45,322 nucleotides of DNA from CAVXFS01 sp049582805 (lineage in GTDB: Bacteria; Pseudomonadota; Gammaproteobacteria; Burkholderiales; Gallionellaceae), in the NCBI GenBank assembly GCA_049582805.1, contig JBAUUR010000188.1:1-45322 (forward strand), read 5' to 3'. A program made the position numbers and the translations under genes. The notes under the pieces were generated by a model that was given only the letters and a program-made list of their open reading frames with translations, did no database searches and was not told the origin of the DNA. The first letter of the stretch is position 1. Each line of letters begins with the position of its first letter. Of this stretch, positions 26,760-33,444 are shown in pieces.

Positions 26760-27378
26760 GAAAGCAAAATCCGCTTCCGCCGTGCCGCGCACCAGTCTGG
26801 CTGCGGCGCTGTTTTCCAACACGCAGCAGCGAGTGCTGGCGTTCCTGTTCGGGCAGCCTGAGCGCAGTTTCTTCGCCACCGAGTTGATCGGGCTGGCCGG
26901 CGGAGGCTCCGGGGCGGTGCAGCGCGAACTGGCGCGGCTGGCGCAAAGCGGGCTGGTGACGGTGACGCGCGTAGGCAACCAGAAACATTATCAGGCAAAC
27001 CCGCAGTCGCCGGTGTTCGCGGAACTGTGCGGCATCGTGCAGAAGACTGTAGGACTGGCGGAGCCGCTGCGCGAAGTCCTGCAGCCGTTCGCGGACAGTA
27101 TCGCAGCCGCATTCGTGTTCGGCTCGGTGGCCAAGCGCAGCGATACCGCGGGAAGCGACATCGACCTGATGGTGGTGAGCGATAGCCTGAGTTATGCCGA
27201 CCTGTTCGGCGCGCTGGAAGAGGCGGCGACGCGGCTGGGGCGCACGGTGAACCCGAGCATTTATACCCGGCAGGAATTGACCAGGCGCATCAAGCAAAAG
27301 AACGCCTTTGTGACGCGGGTGCTGGCGCAATCCAAGGTCTGGCTGATCGGAAGCGAAGATGAACTCGCCGCTCGCTAA
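26758..27378 (+). CDS. wHTH-nucleotidyltransferase (MNT-type) antitoxin
   Basis: 206 aa from ATG 26758 (upstream in-frame ATGs and TTG 26716 would lie inside the operators). The N-terminal winged helix (about 10-85, NTQQRVLAFLFGQP and QRELARLAQSGLVTVTRV) is fused to a minimal nucleotidyltransferase domain with the G-S-x10-D-x-D signature (FGSVAKRSDTAGSDIDLMVV, about 125-144). In MNT/HEPN systems such enzymes modify the HEPN partner (AMPylation in HepT/MntA) and neutralise it. It overlaps the HEPN-like gene by 20 bp. The substrate is not proven. Confidence 0.78.
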   Translation: MKAKSASAVPRTSLAAALFSNTQQRVLAFLFGQPERSFFATELIGLAGGGSGAVQRELARLAQSGLVTVTRVGNQKHYQANPQSPVFAELCGIVQKTVGLAEPLREVLQPFADSIAAAFVFGSVAKRSDTAGSDIDLMVVSDSLSYADLFGALEEAATRLGRTVNPSIYTRQELTRRIKQKNAFVTRVLAQSKVWLIGSEDELAAR

Positions 27379-27787
27379 CTTGAGTGGCCCCGGTAAAGTG
27401 CTTTCTGCTGAAGCGCCGGATGCAAAGGAGTTTGCGGGGCTGAAGCGCTCAGGCCTTGCGCGGTTGCAGGATGCAGGCAATGCCGGTTTGTCGCTCGAGG
27501 GGCGATTCGATCTCGCCTACAACGCGGCGCATTCACTTTGTCTTGCGGCGTTGCGCTGGCACGGCTACCGGGCAGGAAACCGCTACATCGTGTTCCAGGT
27601 ATTGCCTCATACGTTGAGCCTTGGGCCAGCAGTGTGGCGCGTACTGGCGAAATGTCACGAGGTGCGCAATCTTGGCGAATACGAGGGCGACCTGAATTTG
27701 GACGAGCGCCTCGTTACCGATCTGATTACGGCCTGCAAAGCGGTTGCTGCTGCGCTGGAGAAACTCTCGCCGTTACCCTCTTCGTAA
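27359..27787 (+). CDS. HEPN-domain-like toxin candidate paired with MNT
   Basis: 142-aa helical protein. The central part (RFDLAYNAAHSLCLAALRWHGYR and CHEVRNLGEYEG) resembles HEPN domains of nucleotidyltransferase pairs. The canonical R-x4-6-H RNase motif is altered to RN-x2-EY, which is common in this subgroup but may mean no RNase activity. Starts at ATG 27359 inside the MNT gene. It could be toxin or substrate-binding partner. Confidence 0.65.
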   Translation: MNSPLANLSGPGKVLSAEAPDAKEFAGLKRSGLARLQDAGNAGLSLEGRFDLAYNAAHSLCLAALRWHGYRAGNRYIVFQVLPHTLSLGPAVWRVLAKCHEVRNLGEYEGDLNLDERLVTDLITACKAVAAALEKLSPLPSS

Positions 27788-28100
27788 GTGAATCAGCCAT
27801 GAGAAATTAAGTTGGTGAATACCGCTGAACACAAATTCGCGTAAGCTTCAACTCCCTCAGGGAGAACTGCACCCCCCCTCCTTTCAACGGATTTGCCCCC
27901 TCCCCCTGCAAGGGGGAGGGAGCTACACCGCAAATTTATTCTTCCCCCTTCCCCCTCGCACGGTTTTCGCCCCTTCCCCCTTGCAGGGGGAAGGCTCGGA
28001 TGGGGGTAGAGACTCAACAATCCAACTTGCATCCAAAGTGAGTAGCGTATTCCCACCGCACCCAACCCAAGATAAATCGAGCCTTCAATTTTTTAAAAAC
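27788..28100. repeat. CCCTCCCCC/GGGGGAGGG palindromic repeat, copy D (27893-28015)
   Basis: A complete inverted pair fills most of the space between the HEPN gene and the HNH pseudogene, with TTGCAGGGGGAAGG...GGATGGGGGTAGAG at its right end. No gene is visible. Confidence 0.85.
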
Positions 28101-29080
28101 CTACCGCCTAGCCTCAAGAAACACAAAGCTCCGATGAAATTCCAAATTCTTCTTCTGCTCTCCCGTAAAACCCCCAACATTCAAGTCTTCCCCTATCGGC
28201 ACCCCCATCCGCCGCAATGCCGGCTCGTATGCAACAGGTGATATCAACAACTTCCCACTGTCTTCAAACGAGATAAACCCTCGATCAAATAGATGATCAA
28301 TAGATGGCGTAAGGAGAAATCCGTTTTCACCATCAAGCCGCTCTTGATTGCTGCTATCACGCCACGGTTTGATATGGCTGGCACGAAGATGTCTGGCCTA
28401 TCGACCTGTGTGATACGACATCTACGTTCCAACAGACTTACGTTTTGCTTAAACTTGCCCTGTCCACGCCGAGACATAACAATCGCTTCTTTCTCAGTTT
28501 CTTCAAGCTTGGCGTCATCACGCAGTTTCTGTTGCAAGTACTCTTCCCATTCGATAAGACCTACGGCTTGCATCTTATGGTAGTCAATTTGTGGTTCAGC
28601 GACGTAATTGCCGCTCATAAGAAGTGTGACTTCTTGTCCAATAAGCTCCGCCAACGCAGCCATAAATACTGAAGATATTTCGGCAAGATAGACGCCTTGA
28701 TTGCCATTTCCATTCGCCTGCAATGGTGAATACTTCTCTGGCAATGTTGGACGAAGGTGCTCCATATGCTCACTGGGTCGAATTTTATGATTCAACGCGC
28801 GGTAATACACATCAACCTTCCAACCTATCTGATCCCAATAAGCCCCGGCCTTCCCAAACTCAGCAGGTTTTGGGCATTCATAGCAATAGGATTTTGCAAC
28901 GCCAACAGCAGGAATAAATGTATCTGAAAAGGAGAGAATCAGGTCACCTGGCGATACTTCACGCATGAACTCATAAAACGGATTACGGCTACCATCCGCT
29001 TTACACTTGGGCGACCATAAATAGCCCCCCGATATCTCGTGGGCGAATGTCTGGTTCTGATTTACCCACCAATATCTCAT
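28101..29080 (-). pseudogene. HNH endonuclease with N-terminal EVE-like domain, frameshifted
   Basis: Starts MRYWWVNQNQTFAHEISGGY, a well-known N-terminal domain of HNH restriction-type enzymes. The frame is lost near 28376: after VDRPDIFVPA the expected HIKPWRDSSNQERLDGENG...FLLTPSIDHLFDRGF continues in the next frame to a TAG at 28101. One missing base restores a 326-codon ORF of typical length. The HNH active-site His lies exactly at the break. Either a recent pseudogene or a sequencing error. This type of enzyme usually belongs to a defence or modification system. Confidence 0.85.
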
Positions 29081-29088
29081 ATGCCCAC

Positions 29089-29220
29089 TTACATGGCTAA
29101 ATCAGCACTTTTCTTCACATCATTCACACGATGTCTTGTATCACTTTTCCAGTTTTGCTGGATATATCGAGGCCTTTTAATTGGGTAATAGCCTCTGGCG
29201 TGCAGAATTGACATTCCATA
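29089..29220 (-). CDS. Short ORF upstream of the HNH gene (43 codons)
   Basis: Reads MECQFCTPEAITQLKG and VNDVKKSADLAM, no family recognised. Might be a remnant of the gene that preceded the HNH nuclease. Confidence 0.25.
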   Translation of the reverse strand, partial: YGMSILHARGYYPIKRPRYIQQNWKSDTRHRVNDVKKSADLAM

Positions 29221-29223
29221 TTA

Positions 29224-29386
29224 CTAATATTGCAATAAATCAGAAGGAGATTTTGATCGCTTGAGTTTATCTACGCCGTTGTCTATGTGTGCTGCGAGGA
29301 TGAGTTGGGCTTCTTTGGCATTTAGGTTGCCGTGGAATTGGCGTATGAGTGCCTCGTAAAGTGCAGTAGCATCACCTAATAGCGTG
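29224..29386 (-). pseudogene. 3' fragment of an unidentified gene cut at the soeA fragment
   Basis: About 54 codons (LLGDATALYEALIRQFHGNL and KEAQLILAAHIDNG) ending at a TAG at 29224-29226. Its reading is lost exactly where the soeA fragment begins, so a rearrangement broke it. It could be the tail of a modification or helicase subunit of the same defence locus. Confidence 0.4.
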
Positions 29387-29983
29387 GGCACGCCCAATTA
29401 CGCGGCGCACGGCGGCTTCTGCTCGGTGAACATGGCGGCCGGGATGATCTACACCATCGGCGGTTCGTTCTGGGAATTCGGCGGGCCGGACCTGGAGCGC
29501 GCGAAGTTGTTCGTGATGATCGGCACGGCAGAAGACCATCATTCCAATCCGATGAAGATCGCGATCTCGAAATTCAAGCGCGAGGGCGGCCGCTTCATCT
29601 CGATCAACCCGGTGCGCACCGGCTATTCGGCCATCGCCGACGAGTGGGTGCCGATCCGCCCCGGCACCGATGGCGCGCTGATGCTGGCGCTGATCCACGA
29701 GCTGATCGCGCTGGGATTGTATGACCGCGAATTCCTGGTGCGCTATACCAACTCCGGCCAGCTGGTGAACCTCGACGACGCGCATGACGAGTTCGGCATG
29801 TTCGTGCGCACCGAGGTGCCGGAAGAGGAAGCCTGCTACGACCCGCAGAACAAGCTGTGGTGGGATCGCAATACCAACAAGGCGGTGATCACGCACAGCG
29901 AAGGCGCCGATCCGTACCTGTTCGGCGATTTCAAGCTGCCTGACGGCATGCCGGTCAAGCCCGCGTTCGAGTTGCTGCACTGA
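29387..29983 (+). pseudogene. Internal fragment of a soeA homologue (198 codons)
   Basis: Positions 29387-29980 align without any gap to 33868-34461 inside intact soeA (GGCACGCCCAATTACGCGGC at both starts). About 13 of 198 residues differ and many third codon positions differ, so it is not a recent copy of the resident gene but derives from a diverged homologue. Homology stops abruptly on both sides; a TGA follows at once. The frame is still open, from GTG 29384. No Fe-S or complete Mo-cofactor region remains, so it cannot be an enzyme. Confidence 0.92.
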
Positions 29984-30061
29984 AATAAGGGGCAAGCTCA
30001 GTTTGCAATATTTGTTCTTTTAAAGCGTGAAATCACGGGGTCTATATTCGTAGCACACCCA

Positions 30062-30355
30062 TCACTTGGATAGTTTTCCCCTTATCCAGCTTGGATTTCG
30101 GCGGCAATCGAGAACGGCAAATACGATGACTTCATCGTCCACGACACGGTAATAAATAGCGAATGGAAATCGTTTGGAGAGGAGCCGGTGATGACCGAAG
30201 ACTATGCGGTGCATCCCCGCAAAATAGGCCAGTGAGTCGATGTCTGAATAGAGCGTATCCAAAAAGTAGGTGCCGAGGCCGTCGGCTTGTGATTCGTAAA
30301 ACCGGTGACCTTCCTCGAGATCGTCCTCTGCGGCGCTGAGGATTTTTATCCTCAT
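30062..30355 (-). CDS. RelE/ParE-family toxin
   Basis: 97 aa: MRIKILSAAEDDLEEGHRFYESQADG and FPFAIYYRVVDDEVIVFAVLDCRRNPSW are typical of RelE/ParE plasmid-stabilisation proteins, with the C-terminal RRNP intact. Its ATG overlaps the antitoxin stop (ATGA, 30352-30355). Targets (translation or gyrase) cannot be told from sequence. Confidence 0.85.
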   Translation of the reverse strand: MRIKILSAAEDDLEEGHRFYESQADGLGTYFLDTLYSDIDSLAYFAGMHRIVFGHHRLLSKRFPFAIYYRVVDDEVIVFAVLDCRRNPSWIRGKLSK

Positions 30356-30576
30356 GAGACGTTTTTCTTAATTCTTTCTTTGGCTTCTTCCCAGTTTGAA
30401 ACGGTTACCTTGCCTGCATCCAAGGCCGCTTCGCGATCCTTAAGAACAGCTTCGTGCCAAGCCGGTGACTCCAGATTTTTTTCGTTGCCTGCCATGTCGG
30501 CCCAAAGCATTTCCATTAAATCCAGCTTCTGGGTGAATGAAAGTTGTGCAATGGGAACGTCGATTTTGTTCATCAT
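30352..30576 (-). CDS. Addiction-module antitoxin
   Basis: 74 aa. LSFTQKLDLMEMLWADMA and the WHEAVLKDREAALDAG region match PF09720-type antitoxins (same family as the cassette antitoxin at 22171). Overlaps the RelE/ParE gene by 4 bp and forms an operon with it. Confidence 0.82.
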   Translation of the reverse strand: MMNKIDVPIAQLSFTQKLDLMEMLWADMAGNEKNLESPAWHEAVLKDREAALDAGKVTVSNWEEAKERIKKNVS

Positions 30577-30597
30577 ATTTCCTTTCGTATGTGAGCA

Positions 30598-30819
30598 TCA
30601 GGACAATGCTTCCCAGTCGCTTTCTGGCGGGCCGCTGAGTATGTCGCCTTTTTCTTCGCCCATCCCTGCCAGTGCTGGCGGCGGCGAGCGGCGTCCGGCT
30701 GGTTTGGCTGATTCCCACATTACGATGACGCGAGCGTGATCGGCATGGGCGGGCAGCGCCGCATCCTGTATGACAAGGCGGTGATTGTCAATTGATGCCG
30801 TCGTTTCAATAGCCAACAT
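30598..30819 (-). CDS. Orphan antitoxin-like protein
   Basis: 73 aa: MLAIETTASIDNHRLVI and PPALAGMGEEKGDIL resemble short VapB-like partners of PIN toxins. No PIN gene follows; 21 bp later comes the RelE-family antitoxin. Perhaps its toxin was lost. Confidence 0.5.
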   Translation of the reverse strand: MLAIETTASIDNHRLVIQDAALPAHADHARVIVMWESAKPAGRRSPPPALAGMGEEKGDILSGPPESDWEALS

Positions 30820-31155
30820 GGGCGTGCCTCCTTTGAGTCCAGATTATCCAAGGTGTGGACGGGCCGCTTCGGCAGTCTCATGTCATGCTACATTGACATG
30901 TCGGGTTATAACCCGACCTACACACGATAGGCGATGATTGTACAACATCCTCTGGGTGTGGCGTGCAGGCGAGGATGCCAGAGAATAATGGGGGCTGATT
31001 TATTTATTGCATAAGGGACCAAATTCAAAAGTGCCGTGTTAAAGGGGCAGGTGCGAATTATTTTCTGCATATGCAATTTCACGACAGCAAGCGTAGCCTC
31101 TACGAAAGGGCAAATGGAATACGGTAATAACGATAGGTATTACGCTTGCCCAATC
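30820..31155. repeat. Intergenic region with TCGGGTTATAACCCGA palindrome
   Basis: A perfect 16-bp palindrome (30901-30916) plus CCTAC belongs with the GTAGGTCGGG element at 36366-36386. A half-copy of the CAGGTGCGAATT repeat (about 31049-31060) is also present. No gene seen. Confidence 0.5.
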
Positions 31156-31371
31156 CTATAACACGCGCAGAAACTCATCCGTTGAGACACCTGCCTGACG
31201 CAGAATACCCGCCAGTGTGCCGACCTTTATCTCCTTGTGGTTGGGAACAACACAACCGTTTGAGCCTTTCCGCAAGATGATGTGACTACCGCTTTGGCGC
31301 GCCACTACAAACCCCAATCGCTCCAGCGCCTTAATCGCTTGCGCGCCGGAGATATGCGGGAGTTTAGGCAT
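31156..31371 (-). CDS. hicA: HicA-type mRNA interferase toxin
   Basis: 71 aa, dsRBD-like HicA fold. The catalytic His is in RQSGSHIILRK. GTLAGILRQAGVSTDEFLRVL is the usual tail. It overlaps hicB by 8 bp and is second in the operon, reversed from the classical hicAB order. HicA cleaves translated mRNAs. Confidence 0.88.
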   Translation of the reverse strand: MPKLPHISGAQAIKALERLGFVVARQSGSHIILRKGSNGCVVPNHKEIKVGTLAGILRQAGVSTDEFLRVL

Positions 31372-31570
31372 GGGCGGGAAGTTCGAATGTGGTCACCCAC
31401 GGGTGATCAGATTTAACCAAGGGAAATTCTTCCAGATAGAGAGCCGTTGCTTCTTGCAGGTTGCTCAAGGCTTCGTTGATCGTTTCGCCCTGGGTCGTCG
31501 TACCCGTTTCCGGGTTCAATGCAATGAAGCCGCCTTCTTCTGCGTGCGTGAGAACTGCTGTGAATTGCAT
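31364..31570 (-). CDS. hicB: HicB-type antitoxin
   Basis: 68 aa, one partial RNase-H-like HicB domain (EEGGFIALNPETGTTTQGETINEALSNLQEA) without the usual C-terminal DNA-binding region, so autoregulation would need another factor. Precedes hicA. Confidence 0.85.
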   Translation of the reverse strand: MQFTAVLTHAEEGGFIALNPETGTTTQGETINEALSNLQEATALYLEEFPLVKSDHPWVTTFELPAHA

Positions 31571-31696
31571 GATGTCTCCCTAATAAAGTGATTCGGGGAA
31601 AAGTGCTGAACTTATTCTCCCGCAGTTGCAGGGGCCACGCAACTTTAAACCGAAAACAGCCAATCAGGGACAGATCACGATTTGCGCACGTTAAGT

Positions 31697-32002
31697 TTAT
31701 GCAGTCGCGTGGTCATCAGTGATGCGGTGTATCTGCGCCAGTACGTCATGCAGCCTGGCCTCTGCTTGCTGAAGGTCGTACTTCGATTGCATGTCCACCC
31801 ACAGTTGCGGGCCATTGCCCAGTAATGCTCCCAGGCGCAACGCCATTTCCGGAGAGATGCCGCTGCGCTCGGCCAGGACTGCATGCAGGGTCTGGCGCGA
31901 GACTCCGAGACTGCGGGCGAAAGCGCTGACCGACATGCCCAGATCAGGCAGAACGTCTTCGCGCAAAATCGCGCCGGGGTGAGTTTGTTTGCGTTTACGC
32001 AT
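31697..32002 (-). CDS. higA: HigA-family (XRE) antitoxin, orphan
   Basis: 101 aa. Begins KRKQTHPGAILREDVLPDLG; the HTH is MSVSAFARSLGVSRQTLHAVLAERSGIS. higB should lie immediately upstream on the same strand, but that space holds only repeat E. An orphan HigA may repress its own or another promoter. Confidence 0.82.
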   Translation of the reverse strand: MRKRKQTHPGAILREDVLPDLGMSVSAFARSLGVSRQTLHAVLAERSGISPEMALRLGALLGNGPQLWVDMQSKYDLQQAEARLHDVLAQIHRITDDHATA

Positions 32003-32048
32003 GTTGCCTCCTGTTGCTAATCTTACTGTGTCATAAACACTGAGCTGT

Positions 32049-32175
32049 ATCCCCTCCCCCTTGCAGGGGGAGGGCTAGGGAGGGGGTAGAAGCGTTGCGT
32101 AATCTGACAACTACTACCCCCATCCTAAGGCCCCCTCGCTTCGCTCTCCCCCTCTGCAAGGGGGAAGGAAGAAGT
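32049..32175. repeat. CCCTCCCCC/GGGGGAGGG palindromic repeat, copy E
   Basis: The most complete copy: CCTCCCCCTTGCAGGGGGAG at left, then a spacer, then CCCCATCCTAAGGCCCCCTC...GCTCTCCCCCTCTGCAAGGGGG at right. It occupies the place where higB would be expected. Confidence 0.88.
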
Positions 32176-32223
32176 TAAAAGGGTCGGGTTCAGATAAAAT
32201 CCGTGGCAACGCTGTTGTAACCC

Positions 32224-32634
32224 CTAGCCCCACGGGTTGATGACTTCCAGTCCGGGGTAAGCAAAATCCTTTTGGTTGCGCGTGACCATGCGCAGTTCAT
32301 GATGCAGAGCGGTGGCTGCCAGCAGGCTGTCTATGCTGGGAACGGGTCGCCCCATCTGCGCAAGCAGCCTGCCCCAGCGGTCCGCCACCGGTATATCTAC
32401 AGGCAAGACTCTGGCGCCGAACCAGTCGGCCAATTCATGTTCGAGCCACAGCCTGAGCTTTTCGCGGCGCGCGCCGTCCGGCATGTGTTCAACACATTTG
32501 CGGATTTCGCCCAGGGTCAATACGCTGATATGCAGGGCTTCGGAAGGAATGTTCTCGAACCACGCCAGGACTGCCTTGGCTGGCTTGGGGCGCGCCAGTT
32601 CAGAAATGACCTTGGTGTCGAGCAGATAGCTCAT
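32224..32634 (-). CDS. vapC: PIN-domain VapC-type ribonuclease toxin
   Basis: 136 aa from ATG 32634, overlapping the antitoxin stop (ATGA). First Asp in MSYLLDT (the usual N of DTN is K here), later acidic residues in LTLGEIRKCVE and PSIDSLLAATALHH, and a final TRNQKDF. A Mg-dependent RNase; targets unknown. Confidence 0.88.
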   Translation of the reverse strand: MSYLLDTKVISELARPKPAKAVLAWFENIPSEALHISVLTLGEIRKCVEHMPDGARREKLRLWLEHELADWFGARVLPVDIPVADRWGRLLAQMGRPVPSIDSLLAATALHHELRMVTRNQKDFAYPGLEVINPWG

Positions 32635-32879
32635 AGCTTGATTTTGCGTGTGGGAGTTTGCTCGCGCGCTATTTTCAGGTTGCTGCCAGCGAGCGGCGAT
32701 GTCCACAGCAATTCGACCAGGCTTGGTTTGGGGTGGGTGAGGTTCCGGTAGTCACGCAGGGAAATCAGCACGGCGACAGGTTCGCCATGAACGGTGATGT
32801 TTTGCGGGCCTTGGCTTTGCGCGCGTTTAACGACCTCGCTGAACTTGCTCTTGGCTTCCTGTAGTTGCCATGTTCGCAT
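32631..32879 (-). CDS. Phd/YefM-type antitoxin
   Basis: 82 aa. MRTWQLQEAKSKFSEVVKRAQSQ-type N-terminus and VHGEPVAVLISLRDYRNL are the Phd/YefM signature. Together with the PIN toxin it forms a VapBC-like operon. Confidence 0.85.
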   Translation of the reverse strand: MRTWQLQEAKSKFSEVVKRAQSQGPQNITVHGEPVAVLISLRDYRNLTHPKPSLVELLWTSPLAGSNLKIAREQTPTRKIKL

Positions 32880-33112
32880 GACGTTCTCCTGATTCTAGTC
32901 AGTCTGACCAGATTATACCAGACGCGATGTGATTGGTGATGATTTTATTTGGATATAACAGTAGGCTGGCTTATACCCATGACCCGGAGAACCTTCCTCT
33001 TCTGGCGTCAAAGCAAGCACATCATCATGTCGGATGGCGTGCGTATTCTCACCATCCCACGGCACAATCCCGTTAATGCCTTTACACTAGGCGGTATCGT
33101 CCGTGACGCCGG

Positions 33113-33262
33113 CAGGGCTAATTTGTTCTCAAAGAAATTATGTTTGAAATAAAAGAATGTAGGGTGGGCACGCTTTTGTGCCCACGCGGATGCCAAACCG
33201 CGTGGGCAGACGATAAAGCAGTCAGCCCACCCTACGATTTTTTCGAGAACAAATTTACCCTG
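33113..33262. mobile_element. 150-bp MITE with 18-bp inverted ends and 10-bp target duplication
   Basis: Ends CAGGGCTAATTTGTTCTC (33113-33130) and GAGAACAAATTTACCCTG (33245-33262) match at 16 of 18 positions when inverted. The flanks are perfect 10-bp direct repeats GTGACGCCGG (33103-33112 and 33263-33272). It contains the GTAGGGTGGGCA hairpin (33159-33235) and no ORF. The insertion interrupts a hicA-like gene. Confidence 0.88.
33159..33235. repeat. GTAGGGTGGGCA-type inverted repeat inside the MITE
   Basis: GTAGGGTGGGC at 33159 and GCCCACCCTAC ending at 33235, with an inner GTGCCCACGCGG/CCGCGTGGGCA stem. Similar to elements at 5941 and 36434. Confidence 0.8.
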
Positions 33263-33346
33263 GTGACGCCGGGCTTACGGTGAAAAAGTTTCGTGATTTG
33301 CTGTAAGACTTGCGGGATATAGTTCAGCCTGCCCTTGTCGGTCACC

Positions 33347-33366
33347 ATCCCCCTTTTGGGCTATAT
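33347..33366 (+). promoter_or_regulatory. Putative operator upstream of soeA
   Basis: ATCCCCCTTTTGGGCTATAT, 79-98 bp upstream of the soeA start; 15 of 20 positions match the site before sat, including CCCC-T and TGGG-(C/T)-TATAT. Confidence 0.5.
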
Positions 33367-33444
33367 CTCCCCCCTCAATACGGTTATGGCTGACTAAGCC
33401 CCCATCAGGCATACTTCGCAACCTGACCAGACCATCTGTGCCAA

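Larger units (their letters stand above)
32979..33306 (+). pseudogene. hicA-like gene split by a 150-bp MITE
   Basis: Before the insertion: RQSKHIIMSDGVRILTIPRHNPVNAF and GGIVRDAG. After it, with the insertion and one copy of GTGACGCCGG removed, the frame continues GLTVKKFRDLL to TAA 33304-33306. The N-terminal part seems shortened. The HicA fold text (S-K-H in place of GSH) suggests prior decay as well. Confidence 0.8.

Noticed and set aside
29387..29983. Considered as an independent small protein
   Set aside because: Aligns gap-free to the inside of soeA and lacks cofactor ligation; a gene fragment is the simpler reading.
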